64,000 bases of DNA from Paraburkholderia panacisoli (GTDB taxonomy: Bacteria; Pseudomonadota; Gammaproteobacteria; Burkholderiales; Burkholderiaceae): the NCBI RefSeq assembly GCF_008369935.1, contig NZ_VTUZ01000002.1, positions 62,001 to 126,000 of the forward strand. Direction: 5' to 3'. The notes under the pieces are model-generated. The model ran no database searches. It had not been told where the DNA came from and worked only from the letters and a program-made list of their open reading frames with translations. Shown piece after piece: positions 38,564-47,380 of the stretch; positions within the stretch are counted from its first letter, which is position 1; the number at the start of each line of letters is the position of its first letter. A program made the position numbers and the translations under genes.

Positions 38564-38720
38564 TGCGGACTGTGGGGGAATCGCGCGAAGGCCTGCGACG
38601 ACTGACAACGCGCCTTCGCCAAGCCTTGGTACTAAATAACATTTCTCCGGCCATCGTACTTTCGGTAACATGGTAAAGTCAAATCTGATTCAATTTAACT
38701 GGCCGATGGAGCAAGGAGAC

Positions 38721-39998
38721 ATGAAAGTTACAAACTATCAAGGCGCAACGATTGATCCTTATAGCAAGGGCTTGGGCATGGTTCCGGGCGCCAGCATCCA
38801 GCTCACGGACACCGCGCGTCTCGAATGGAATCTGCTCAATGAAGACGTGAGCCTGCCCGCCGCCGTGCTGTACGCGGATCGCGTCGAGCACAACCTGAAG
38901 TGGATGCAGGCCTTCGTCGCGGAATATGGCGTGAAGCTCGCGCCGCACGGCAAGACCACCATGGCGCCGCAACTGTTTCGCCGTCAGCTCGAAACCGGCG
39001 CGTGGGGCATCACGCTCGCCACCGCGCATCAGGTGCGCGCGGCGTATCACGGCGGGGTCTCGCGAATCCTGATGGCCAACCAGCTAGTCGGCCGGCGCAA
39101 CATGATGATCATCGCCGAGTTGCTGAGCGATCCGGACTTCGAATTCTTCTGCCTCGTCGATTCGGCCGAAGGCGTCGAGCAGTTGGGCGAGTTCTTCACG
39201 TCGGTGAAAAAACCGCTGCAAGTGCTGCTCGAACTCGGCGTGCCGGGCGGCCGCACGGGCGTGCGCGACGCAGCGCAGCGCAACGCCGTGCTCGACGCGA
39301 TCGCTCGCTATCCGGACGTGCTGAAGCTCGCCGGCGTCGAGTTGTACGAGGGCGTGCTGAAGGAAGAGCACGAAGTGCGCGAATTCCTCCAAGGCGCGGT
39401 CGCGGTCACGCGTGCGCTCGTCGAAGAGGGGCGTTTCGCGCGCACGCCGGCGGTGCTGTCGGGCGCGGGTTCGGCGTGGTACGACGTGGTCGCGGAAGAA
39501 TTCGTGAAGGCGTCGGAAACCGGCAAGGTCGAGGTCGTGCTGCGCCCCGGCTGCTATCTGACGCATGACGTCGGCATCTATCGCAAGGCGCAGACGGACA
39601 TCTTCGCGCGCAATCCGGTGGCGAAGAAGATGGGCGAGGGTTTGCTGCCGGCGCTGCAATTGTGGGCCTACGTGCAGTCGATTCCCGAGCCGGATCGCGC
39701 GATCATCGGTCTCGGCAAGCGCGACTCCGCTTTCGACGCGGGCCTGCCGGAACCGGCGCGCCACTATCGTCCGGGCAGCGAAGCGCCGCGCGATATCGCG
39801 GCAAGCGAAGGCTGGGAGATTTTCGGCTTGATGGATCAGCACGCGTATCTGCGGATTCCCGCCGGCGCCGATCTGAAAGTGGGCGACATGATCGCGTTCG
39901 ACATCTCGCACCCGTGTCTGACGTTCGACAAGTGGCGTCAGGTGCTGGTGGTCGATCCGGCGTATCGCGTCACCGAGGTGATCGAAACGTTCTTTTGA
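38721..39998 (+). CDS. PLP-dependent D-amino-acid deaminase (D-serine dehydratase-like)
   Basis: This 425-residue fold-type III PLP enzyme resembles eukaryotic-type D-serine dehydratase and D-threonine aldolase. The PLP lysine is probably Lys78 in LAPHGKTTMAPQ. The C-terminal SHPCLTFDKW has His397 and Cys399 in the arrangement that binds zinc in D-serine dehydratase. It likely deaminates D-amino acids to keto acids and ammonia. The start at 38721 has AAGGAG upstream. It is divergent from the RpiR/D-aminoacylase/RidA unit, completing a D-amino-acid pathway. Confidence 0.88.
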   Translation: MKVTNYQGATIDPYSKGLGMVPGASIQLTDTARLEWNLLNEDVSLPAAVLYADRVEHNLKWMQAFVAEYGVKLAPHGKTTMAPQLFRRQLETGAWGITLATAHQVRAAYHGGVSRILMANQLVGRRNMMIIAELLSDPDFEFFCLVDSAEGVEQLGEFFTSVKKPLQVLLELGVPGGRTGVRDAAQRNAVLDAIARYPDVLKLAGVELYEGVLKEEHEVREFLQGAVAVTRALVEEGRFARTPAVLSGAGSAWYDVVAEEFVKASETGKVEVVLRPGCYLTHDVGIYRKAQTDIFARNPVAKKMGEGLLPALQLWAYVQSIPEPDRAIIGLGKRDSAFDAGLPEPARHYRPGSEAPRDIAASEGWEIFGLMDQHAYLRIPAGADLKVGDMIAFDISHPCLTFDKWRQVLVVDPAYRVTEVIETFF

Positions 39999-40164
39999 GG
40001 GTTCCGCAAACGGCGCGCTGGGCGGTGATGCGGCGCGTCGTTCGCGGCACGGCTTGCCGTGTCAGGCAAATCAGCTTTGACGGGGCTGGCGATTCAGCGA
40101 GCTTGCCGGCCACACTGAGACGCCTTGAGCGCGGCGGCCCCGATGAGCCCAGCGGGCGCGTGAA

Positions 40165-40671
40165 TCACAACTGACGCGGCGCGCCACTACCCGCCGCTTC
40201 AACCGCCTGCCCGGCAACCGCCCCAGCAGCGGCATTGGCCGCAGCCGCCACTTCGCCAATCCTCACCTCGAGCATCTTCAACGCGCCCGACAGCGCGCTC
40301 AACGCTTCATCCGGCAGCCCGGCCATCGTGTCGTGCAAAAACGCATTGCGACGCGGCAAGCTCGCCTCGGTCGCGGACTGCCCCGCTTCCGTCAGGCGCA
40401 CATTGGTCACGCGGTTATCGCGCGTATCCATGCTGCGCGCAATCCAGCCCAATCCTTCCAGCGTCTTCAACTGCCGCGTGAGCGCGCCCGGATCGACTCG
40501 CAGGCGCTCGACCAGCCGCTTCTGCGACGACTCGCCTGCCTGCTCGTGCAACGCGAGCAGAATGCGCCAGCGCGGCAACGGGTGGCCGACTTGCGCCTCG
40601 AATGCCGACATGAACGCCCGATAAGTGCGACCAAATTGCTGCATGACGGCGACGCGGTCCTGATCTTCCAT
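40165..40671 (-). CDS. MarR-family transcriptional regulator
   Basis: This 168-residue protein has a MarR winged helix (QKRLVERLRVDPGALTRQLK, then the wing DTRDNRVTNVRLTEAG). The last 30 residues are an Ala/Gly-rich tail. It is encoded 31 bp downstream of a multidrug transporter gene and probably represses it. It converges with the D-amino-acid deaminase gene across 166 bp in which I see only a short GCACGGC-type hairpin. Confidence 0.88.
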   Translation of the reverse strand: MEDQDRVAVMQQFGRTYRAFMSAFEAQVGHPLPRWRILLALHEQAGESSQKRLVERLRVDPGALTRQLKTLEGLGWIARSMDTRDNRVTNVRLTEAGQSATEASLPRRNAFLHDTMAGLPDEALSALSGALKMLEVRIGEVAAAANAAAGAVAGQAVEAAGSGAPRQL

Positions 40672-40702
40672 GATGTGCTCAGTAAAACGGTGAATCTGAC
40701 AA

Positions 40703-42298
40703 TCAGTCCGCGTGAATCACGGGCTCTAGCTTGCGCTGCAGTTTGATCGGCGGCACGCGGCGGCTTTGCCATACCGACACCACCGCGATGATCGCCGCCA
40801 TCGCGAGGCCCAGATGAATCGCCCCAACGAGTGCTTCGCGCGCGCTTTCCAGCAGCATTGCGCCGTTGTGGCCCGCATGCGTCAACTGTTCGACCAGGGT
40901 GGTTTGCGCGTCCCGGTTGATCAGGATTTGCGGATCGCCGAGCTCGGCGAACCAGTGCGATGCGTTCGCGCTGTCGAGCGCGCTGCGCACGCCGCTCGCG
41001 TACATATGGCTCACCAGCGTGCCGGTCAGCGCCGTGCCGATCATCCCGCCGATCATCCGCAGCGATTGCAGGAGCGCCGTCGCGATGCCGAGGTGTTCGC
41101 GGCCGGCCGTCTGCTGCGCGAAGATCGTCAGGTTCGGCATCACGAAGCCGAGCCCCAGCCCGCCCACCACCATGAACGCCATCAACACCCACTGCTGCAT
41201 GGAACGCGTGGCGACGACCACGCCGAGACACGACAGCGCAACCAGCGCAAAGCCGATGTACAGCATCAGATTCGGATTGCTCACGCGCGACACGATGCGC
41301 CCGTTGGCGATACTGCCGATCGTGATGAACACGACCAGCGGCGTGATGACGAGCCCCGCATCTTTCGGCGACATGCCGAAGCCGCCCTGGAACAGCAGCG
41401 GCGCGTAGAACAGCAGCGAGAACATGGTGAAGCCGCCCAGCACGGCCAGCGTGAAGAGCGCGGCCAGGCTGCGGTTGCGGAACATGTCGACCGGCAGGAT
41501 CGCTGTCGGGCAGCGCTTTTCCCACTGCCACAGCGCGTAACCCGAAGCGATACTCAGCGCGAGCAGCGCGAACGCGCTCAAGGTCACGCCATGTTTCGGC
41601 AGCAGCTCGACGAACAATTGCAGCGAACCTAGCGCCACCGCGATCAGCGCGGCGCCGGGCCAGTCGAGCCGCATCTTGCCCGCATGCTCGACGTGCCGCA
41701 GATGCGGCAGGAAGCGCCAGACGAAAAACAGCGACAGCAGGCCGACCGGCAGATTCACATAGAACACCGAGCGCCAGCCGTAGTACTGCGTGAGGAAGCC
41801 GCCCAGCGACGGCCCAACGGCATTCGCAATGCCGAACGCCGAACTCATCAGCACCTGCCAGCGCAAACGCACGACTGAGTCGGGGAACAGATCGGGAATG
41901 CAAGCGAACGCGGTGCCGACCAGCATGCCGCCGCCGATGCCCTGCAAGCCGCGCGCGAGCACCAGAAACAGCATGTTGTTGGCCGCGCCGCACAGCACCG
42001 ACGCCGCGGTGAACACGACGATCGACGCGATCACGAACGGCTTGCGGCCGTAATAGTCGCCGAGGCGGCCGAAAATCGGCACGGTGATCACCGAGGTCAG
42101 CAGATACGACGTGGCGACCCACGCGTACAGCTCGAAGCCTCTGAGTTCGGAGACGATGGTGGGCAATGCCGTGCCGACCACAGTCTGGTCGAGCGCGACC
42201 AGCATCGTGACGAACGAAATGCCGAGCATCGCCAGCAAGGATTCACGGAAGGGTAAAACTTGCCCACTCGAGTGGTGGGCCGCGGTATGGACAGCCAT
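40703..42298 (-). CDS. DHA2-type MFS drug transporter (EmrB/QacA-like)
   Basis: This 531-residue protein has about 14 membrane segments. DHA2 hallmarks are present: LDQTVVGTALPTI in helix 1, GRLGDYYGRKP in loop 2-3, ARGLQGIGGGML and GPSLGGFL. It is an inner-membrane proton-driven exporter, probably of drugs or toxic organics. The MarR gene follows in the same operon. An inverted repeat that could be the MarR operator precedes the start codon. Confidence 0.92.
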   Translation of the reverse strand: MAVHTAAHHSSGQVLPFRESLLAMLGISFVTMLVALDQTVVGTALPTIVSELRGFELYAWVATSYLLTSVITVPIFGRLGDYYGRKPFVIASIVVFTAASVLCGAANNMLFLVLARGLQGIGGGMLVGTAFACIPDLFPDSVVRLRWQVLMSSAFGIANAVGPSLGGFLTQYYGWRSVFYVNLPVGLLSLFFVWRFLPHLRHVEHAGKMRLDWPGAALIAVALGSLQLFVELLPKHGVTLSAFALLALSIASGYALWQWEKRCPTAILPVDMFRNRSLAALFTLAVLGGFTMFSLLFYAPLLFQGGFGMSPKDAGLVITPLVVFITIGSIANGRIVSRVSNPNLMLYIGFALVALSCLGVVVATRSMQQWVLMAFMVVGGLGLGFVMPNLTIFAQQTAGREHLGIATALLQSLRMIGGMIGTALTGTLVSHMYASGVRSALDSANASHWFAELGDPQILINRDAQTTLVEQLTHAGHNGAMLLESAREALVGAIHLGLAMAAIIAVVSVWQSRRVPPIKLQRKLEPVIHAD

Positions 42299-42315
42299 TT
42301 TTGATGGAGCAACAG

Positions 42316-42327
42316 TTGACTCGTCAA
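42316..42327 (-). promoter_or_regulatory. Putative MarR operator upstream of the MFS gene
   Basis: TTGACTCGTCAA is an inverted repeat TTGAC-N2-GTCAA located 18-29 bp before the transporter start codon. A -10-like TATGAT (minus strand, 42338-42343) lies just upstream, so a bound repressor would block transcription start. No experimental link is visible in sequence. Confidence 0.4.
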
Positions 42328-42437
42328 AAGATTGGGAATCATACCACGGTGCGACGCTCTAAGCGGAACGTGCCGCCGCGAGCCATCGTGCCGGCAATCA
42401 ACCGAAGAATGCCCACCACATGATGCCAGGGAGGCAC

Positions 42438-43274
42438 ATGCAGCCGAGTTCGCTCGCATCACCGTTATCGGAACTGGACCTGAATGCGCTGCGGCGCGCG
42501 AAACACCAATTGGAAAGCCCCGCGCTGGCGATGAAGCTGGCGAGCATCGTCGGCGCGCCGCTGGAGAAGCTATTGGCGCGGATGCCGGCATTCGCCAACG
42601 CAAAAGTCACGGACGCGACCGAGCTGGCGTTGCGCAAGTGCCTGTCGATCGCGCTGCGCACGCTGGGCCGGCGCGACGCCGGCTCGTTGATCGCGCCCGA
42701 CAAGCCGAGCAACCTGCTGCACAAGTTCGCGGTGGCGACCACCGGTGCGGCCGGCGGCGCATTCGGCGTGTTCGCGCTGCCGGTCGAATTGCCGGTCACG
42801 ACCACGCTGATGTTCCGCTCGATCTGCGACATCGGGCGCAGCGAGGGCGAGGATCTGTCGTCGATCGAAACGCAGCTGCAGTGTTTGACGGTGCTCGGCA
42901 TGGGCGGAACGTCGAGCGAAGACGACGACGCCGAGCTCGGCTACTTCTTCATGCGCGGCGCGCTCGCGCAGGCGGTGTCGAAGGCGTCGTCCGAAATCGC
43001 GACCAAGGGGTTCAGCTCGCATGGCTCGGCGGCGCTGCTGCGGCTGCTCAACGCGATCGCCGCGCGCTTTTCGGTGCAGGTGAGCGAACAGATCGCCGCC
43101 AAATCCATTCCGGCGATCGGCGCGGTGCTGGGGGCGATGGTCAATACGGTGTTCATCGACCACTTCCAGCAAGTCGCGCACGGGCACTTCACGGTGCGGC
43201 GGCTGGAGCGGCAGTACGGCAACGAAACGATCGAGGCCGTGTATCAGACTCTCGATATCACGCTCGACGCCTGA
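42438..43274 (+). CDS. EcsC family protein
   Basis: This 278-residue protein matches the EcsC family (KFAVATTGAAGGAFGVFALP, VELPVTTTLMFRSICDIGRS, and NTVFIDHFQQVAHGHFTVRRLER). The function is unknown. The start at 42438 is chosen because GGGAGG precedes it, though with only 3 bases of spacing; ATGs at 42420 and 42423 lack any ribosome-binding site. Its 3' end overlaps the convergent esterase gene by 31 bp. Confidence 0.82.
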   Translation: MQPSSLASPLSELDLNALRRAKHQLESPALAMKLASIVGAPLEKLLARMPAFANAKVTDATELALRKCLSIALRTLGRRDAGSLIAPDKPSNLLHKFAVATTGAAGGAFGVFALPVELPVTTTLMFRSICDIGRSEGEDLSSIETQLQCLTVLGMGGTSSEDDDAELGYFFMRGALAQAVSKASSEIATKGFSSHGSAALLRLLNAIAARFSVQVSEQIAAKSIPAIGAVLGAMVNTVFIDHFQQVAHGHFTVRRLERQYGNETIEAVYQTLDITLDA

Positions 43275-44224
43275 GCGGCCGCTGGCGCGGTGTTCGCGGC
43301 GCGGCTCGTCGCGTGTCGCACGAAGGCCGCCGCGTGCTGGAGCGCACGGCTCGCTTCCGGGATGAACGGCGCGAACATCGGCCATACGTGCGGCATCTCC
43401 TTCCACACTTCGAATTCGCAGTCGACACCCGCTGCGCGCGCGTTGTCGGCGACACGTTGCGAATCGTCGAGCAAGACTTCCGTGCTGCCGGCCATCATGA
43501 ACAGCGGCGGCAAGCCATGCAGGTCGGCGTAGACCGGCGACGCGTAAGGATCGGTGGCCGGGCTGTCCCCGAGATAGACCTGCGCGGCCCGCGCGATCGC
43601 GGCGCCGCAGAACATCGGATCGACGCTGTCGTTGCCGCGGATGCTCGCGCCGGCCGCGGCCAGATCGGTCCATGGCGAGAACAGCAGGCCGCCTGCCGGC
43701 AGCGGATCGCCGGCGTCGCGCAGCGCCACCAGTGTGGCGAGTGCAAGGCCGCCGCCGGCTGAATCGCCGGCAATCACGATCGACTCAGGCGCCGTGTCCA
43801 TCGCGATCAAGCGTCGATACGCCGCGAGCGCGTCATCGAGCGCCGCCGGGTAGCGATGCTCGGGCGCGAGACGGTAATCGAGCGAAAAGACCCGCGCATC
43901 GGCGCGCGTCGCCAGTCCGAACACGATCGAGCGATGCGTGCGCGGTGAGCAGAAGTAGTAGCCGCCGCCGTGGCAATACAGCACGGTGGCGGCCGGCGCA
44001 TGAGCAGCCGGCGCGCCGTCAACGCGCTCCAGCCATTCGCCGCGCAGAGGCGCGTCGTGCGCGCCGTAGGTTTCACGCAGACGCCAGCCGCGCGGCACAC
44101 TCGGCGACCAGACGCGCTTCTCGGTCAGCGCACGCGCTCTCTCGACATCGACGCGCGGCTTGAGTGTCTCCGGTCGAAACTGCCTGCGCAGATACCAGCA
44201 TGCGAGTGCACTTTGCCAACTCAT
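43244..44224 (-). CDS. Alpha/beta hydrolase, hormone-sensitive-lipase-like esterase
   Basis: This 326-residue esterase carries the HSL-family HGGG oxyanion motif (residues 85-88) and GDSAGGG with nucleophile Ser155. PEHRYPAALDDA follows the usual pattern, and His in EMPHVW completes the triad. The acid residue is less clear (AGSTEVLLDD). It likely hydrolyses short-chain esters. Its 3' end overlaps the EcsC gene on the other strand. Confidence 0.88.
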   Translation of the reverse strand: MSWQSALACWYLRRQFRPETLKPRVDVERARALTEKRVWSPSVPRGWRLRETYGAHDAPLRGEWLERVDGAPAAHAPAATVLYCHGGGYYFCSPRTHRSIVFGLATRADARVFSLDYRLAPEHRYPAALDDALAAYRRLIAMDTAPESIVIAGDSAGGGLALATLVALRDAGDPLPAGGLLFSPWTDLAAAGASIRGNDSVDPMFCGAAIARAAQVYLGDSPATDPYASPVYADLHGLPPLFMMAGSTEVLLDDSQRVADNARAAGVDCEFEVWKEMPHVWPMFAPFIPEASRALQHAAAFVRHATSRAANTAPAAAQASSVISRV

Positions 44225-44300
44225 CGGGACGCGCTCCTTCGTAACTGTCCCGTCATGGTACGTGCGTTCAGCGTTGCGCCGGTGGACGGTGGCGTCTAAT

Positions 44301-44318
44301 GCCGGGCGAAGGCCCGGC
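44301..44318 (-). terminator. Short GC hairpin after the CHRD gene
   Basis: GCCGGGC-GAAG-GCCCGGC forms a 7-bp stem with a 4-base loop, 25 bp past the CHRD-gene stop and before the esterase start. There is no T tract, so termination is uncertain. Confidence 0.35.
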
Positions 44319-44342
44319 CACCGGGCATCCCGAGCGTGCCGC

Positions 44343-44777
44343 CTAGTTCGCCGGCAAAACCTGTCCGCGAATCTCGCCCATCGGGTTCTGCGCGGTGTGC
44401 ACGTTGAAGTACCACTGCCCGGCCATCAGATCCGTGACCTGTTGCTCGGTGAGCTTGGTCGCTCCTTTGATCGGGCTCGCGAGCGCGCCCTTGTCGATCG
44501 GCACCTGGATCTTCGCGTTCTGACCGACCGGCGCGGGTCCGTGGAAATGCGCTGCGGTGGCCGGACCGCTCAGGCCTTCATAAGTGATGGTCCATTGCAG
44601 CGATTGGGTCGACGTATCGAAGGTGGCGTTCAGCATCCCGTGTCCATGGCTCACCCGAGGTGGCACTTCGCTCGAAGGTTCGAGGTCCGCCTTCAGATCC
44701 ACCGTGTCCGCGAACGCGACCCCCGACGCCAGCGCCCACAACACCACAGCCAGATTCAGTTTTCGTAGCGTAATCAT
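44343..44777 (-). CDS. Secreted CHRD-domain protein
   Basis: This 144-residue protein has a signal peptide (ITLRKLNLAVVLWALASGVAFA) and a CHRD-type domain (DLEPSSEVPPR, AAHFHGPAPVGQNA, WYFNVHTAQNPMGEIRGQ). CHRD domains are immunoglobulin-like folds of unknown role in bacteria; the His residues might bind metal. The start at 44777 has GGAG upstream. Its product is expected in the periplasm or outside the cell. Confidence 0.85.
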   Translation of the reverse strand: MITLRKLNLAVVLWALASGVAFADTVDLKADLEPSSEVPPRVSHGHGMLNATFDTSTQSLQWTITYEGLSGPATAAHFHGPAPVGQNAKIQVPIDKGALASPIKGATKLTEQQVTDLMAGQWYFNVHTAQNPMGEIRGQVLPAN

Positions 44778-45146
44778 GGTCTTCTCCGGACGTTGATGCA
44801 CCGCCGCACCGATCGGTCGGTCACGCGCGGCGCCACGCCATACTAGTGCAAATCGTTGGTGCATGTCGGCGCGCGGGAGTGGGCTTGACCGGCGCCGGTG
44901 TTGAGGTGTGTTCGCGGCGGCCGCTGGCTGGGTGCTCGTTGGGTAGTTGTCCGTAGTTATTCGCGCAGATGATCTTGGGCCAAGACGTTCGTGAGCGTGT
45001 GTACGAACCGTGCGTGTTGAGGGCACCTGTGCGTCGAACTTCCGATCAACCGAGCGGCCTCGCAGGACGATTTCATCGCCTTATTCGAACAGTTAATTGC
45101 GGATTTTGAACTAAATCAATCGCGGCATCTCGGCTATGCTTCCTTT

Positions 45147-45215
45147 TGCGAGAAGTGACTCCTTCATCGAAGGATGTCTCCAAATCTTTTAACGCGGCTT
45201 CGGCCGCGTTTTTTT
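45147..45215 (+). ncRNA. Candidate small RNA with intrinsic terminator
   Basis: In the gap between two minus-strand genes (44778-45350) the plus strand has a compact RNA-like unit. TCCTTC-ATC-GAAGGA forms a hairpin at 45160-45174, then comes an A/T-rich single-stranded piece, then the terminator at 45191-45215. A weak -10-like TATGCT lies at 45135-45140, predicting a start near 45147. No gene lies upstream on this strand to use the terminator. The 5' end is uncertain, and no named family is recognised. The rest of the gap shows nothing clear. Confidence 0.45.
45191..45215 (+). terminator. Rho-independent terminator with TTCG tetraloop
   Basis: AACGCGGC-TTCG-GCCGCGTT is a perfect 8-bp stem closed by a stable UUCG tetraloop and followed by a T run. 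The T tract is only on the plus strand, so it ends plus-strand transcription. Confidence 0.9.
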
Positions 45216-45350
45216 CGCCCTCCCGCTTTTCAGCCTGATTTTCACGCGCGCGGCTGCATTTTCTTGCATCCGGCTGCACTCGCTTGCACTGCCTCGTGAA
45301 AGCGCACTTGTGCATGTCCGCGCCGCCGCAAGCGCTCCAACCACAACGCT

Positions 45351-45533
45351 CTACGCGAGCAAAGTCGCCTGCTGCTCGACGCCGTCGAGCATGGCGCAGC
45401 ATTTGCCGATCAATGCGAGCCCGTCGCTACGTAAACGCTCCGGTGTTTTCTCGGCGATATCGCGGCGATATTCGTCGAGCGCTTGAGCCAGCGGCGGATA
45501 TTGCAACACGCTTGCCGCCCCTTCCAGGCGATG
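45351..45533 (-). pseudogene. Remnant of a histidine-phosphotransfer (Hpt) domain
   Basis: The minus strand encodes 60 residues followed by TAG, with a protein-like reading: HRLEGAASVLQ matches the phosphorylated-His motif of Hpt domains, followed by amphipathic helices (LAQALDEYRRDIAEKTPERL, GLALIGKCCAMLDGVEQQ). A stop lies directly before the His codon in this frame, and no start is present. It looks like the C-terminal scrap of a hybrid sensor kinase (BvgS-like). The remaining 45534-45902 is less GC-rich and contains only a small hairpin (GAGTAT/ATACTC at 45821-45839). Confidence 0.5.
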
Positions 45534-45902
45534 TTACCGGCATCGTGCGCAAGCCGGGCAGAATGAATGCGGACTGTTCGCCAGAATGCTTCGAAGATGA
45601 GCCGCGATTTATCGCATTCGTTGTAGGAATGATTTGCGCACGCGCTAGAAGAAGCGAAGCCACGGAGCACACTTTAATCTGCCGCGTGACGGCGAACCAA
45701 GCTGCCAGAGCGGCGATAAAATCACCCCTGCCACGCGACGAAAATCGGATGGGTCCTCCGGCGATAACCTGATAGCTGATTCCAGCTGTAAAAGAAGATA
45801 AAAATTTATTATCCGGACTGAGTATTTTCGACATACTCGCGTCGCCCATTTCCGGTTAAGACGCAATGACTCTGCGCGACTCGCGCCGCCACCGCGCCCG
45901 CA

Positions 45903-47336
45903 TCAGGTGGCGTCGCAGGCTCGCGCCGTTTGCGCGCCGCCCTTAGGCACCGCGCGCGGAAACACCGGCAACGCGATCAACGCGCACGCGCTGGCCACCG
46001 CCCACACCATCGGCCACGAACCGACGGACAGCAACGGCGGAATCGCAAGCGGCGTCAGGAACAGCATAAGGAACACACAGGTATTGCCGATCGCGAGCGC
46101 CGTGCCCGCGCGGCTCGTCCCGGCCAGCGTGGCGAGCTCCGTGAAGGCGACGCCGTGCCATGCCGACGCGCTCACGCCGCCCAGCACGATCATCAGCGCG
46201 AACATCACGGCCATCGCCGCGTGATGCAAACCGGCGAGCCCGGTCAGCAGCGCCAGCAACGCGAACAACCCGGCGGTCAACAGACTGCAGATGCGCATGT
46301 ACTCCCGCCGATTGCCCCGCCGATCGGTCCAGCTGCCGCTCCAGACCCGCGCGATCGCAGCGCCCGTCTGCACCGCGGCCATCGTCACGCTGATCGCCAG
46401 CACGCCGGCTCGGCTGAAGTCATGCAGGAACACGGTGCCGAACGTGACAATGGCGATTTGCGGCACGCACAGCGCCCCAGCGCCGAGCGCCACGCGCCAG
46501 ATGCGGGTGTCGCGCAACGGAGATCTCCTGGCTGGCGCGGCGGCTACCGCGCTGGCGCCATGCAGCGCCGTGCCGGCTGCTGCGCTTGAGCCATGCATCG
46601 CCGTGCTGGTTGCCGCGTTTGCGCGGGGCATCCCGGCGCTCATGGCCGCACTCGATCCATTCGCGTGCCCGACCGTCCGTCCGACGCCCTCTCCATCAGC
46701 GCTAACGTGCGACGGTTCATGCAACCACAGCCACGCGAACAGCGCCGTGATCGCGCACGCGAGCGCCAATACCGTATAAACGCTCGCAAATCCGCAACGC
46801 GATGCGAGCGCCGGCAACATCAACGCGCCGAGCCCGCCGCCTGCTGGCACCGCGGTCTGCCGGATGCTCATCGCCAGCCCGCGCTCGCCCTCGCGAAACC
46901 ACGCCATCACCGCGCGGCCGCTCGATCCGTTGACGCTGCCGCCGAGCAACCCGACCAGCAGCAGGCCGAGCGCTAGCGTCGTCACGCTGGGCACACGAGC
47001 GCCGCTCGGCGCGACGAACAAGGCGAGGCCGGCAAGCGCGGCGGCAGTCGACAGCAGGCCGAGCAGCAACACCCGGCGATCGCCCCAGCGGTCGGTCAGC
47101 AAGCCCCACGGCAACTCGCTGAGCGCAATGCCGAGCCCGAGCATGCCGAGCACCAGCCCCAAGCCGTGATTGTTCAGGTGATAGCCCGAACGTAAAAACA
47201 CCGCCGTCGTCGGAATACCGGAAAAAGCGGCGGAAAAGCTGGCGTTCGCTGCGAATCCCACTCCCAGCACCTTCCAGCGATGACTCGCCGCAAGTTCGCT
47301 CACGGCCCGCATGGCCAGAATCGATCTGCTACCCAT
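45903..47336 (-). CDS. MFS transporter with Ala-rich central loop
   Basis: This 477-residue protein has about 12 membrane helices and the MFS loop 2-3 motif GLLTDRWGDRRVLL. The loop between helices 6 and 7 is unusually long and low in complexity, with an imperfect repeat (MHGSSAAAGTALHGASA). The substrate is unknown. The start at 47336 has AGGGGG upstream. It is divergent from a LysR regulator that likely controls it. Confidence 0.87.
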   Translation of the reverse strand: MGSRSILAMRAVSELAASHRWKVLGVGFAANASFSAAFSGIPTTAVFLRSGYHLNNHGLGLVLGMLGLGIALSELPWGLLTDRWGDRRVLLLGLLSTAAALAGLALFVAPSGARVPSVTTLALGLLLVGLLGGSVNGSSGRAVMAWFREGERGLAMSIRQTAVPAGGGLGALMLPALASRCGFASVYTVLALACAITALFAWLWLHEPSHVSADGEGVGRTVGHANGSSAAMSAGMPRANAATSTAMHGSSAAAGTALHGASAVAAAPARRSPLRDTRIWRVALGAGALCVPQIAIVTFGTVFLHDFSRAGVLAISVTMAAVQTGAAIARVWSGSWTDRRGNRREYMRICSLLTAGLFALLALLTGLAGLHHAAMAVMFALMIVLGGVSASAWHGVAFTELATLAGTSRAGTALAIGNTCVFLMLFLTPLAIPPLLSVGSWPMVWAVASACALIALPVFPRAVPKGGAQTARACDAT

Positions 47337-47380
47337 GACATCCCCCTTGCAAATAATCTGGGGGTATCCTACGGGTGGGC

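Noticed and set aside
40040..40065. Terminator between the D-amino-acid deaminase and MarR genes
   Set aside because: Only a 6-bp CACGGC/GCCGTG stem with a 2-base loop and no T tract; too weak to annotate.
45284..45772. Plus-strand frame of 162 codons between the CHRD and MFS genes
   Set aside because: Arg-rich shadow of the Hpt remnant on the opposite strand, no start signal.
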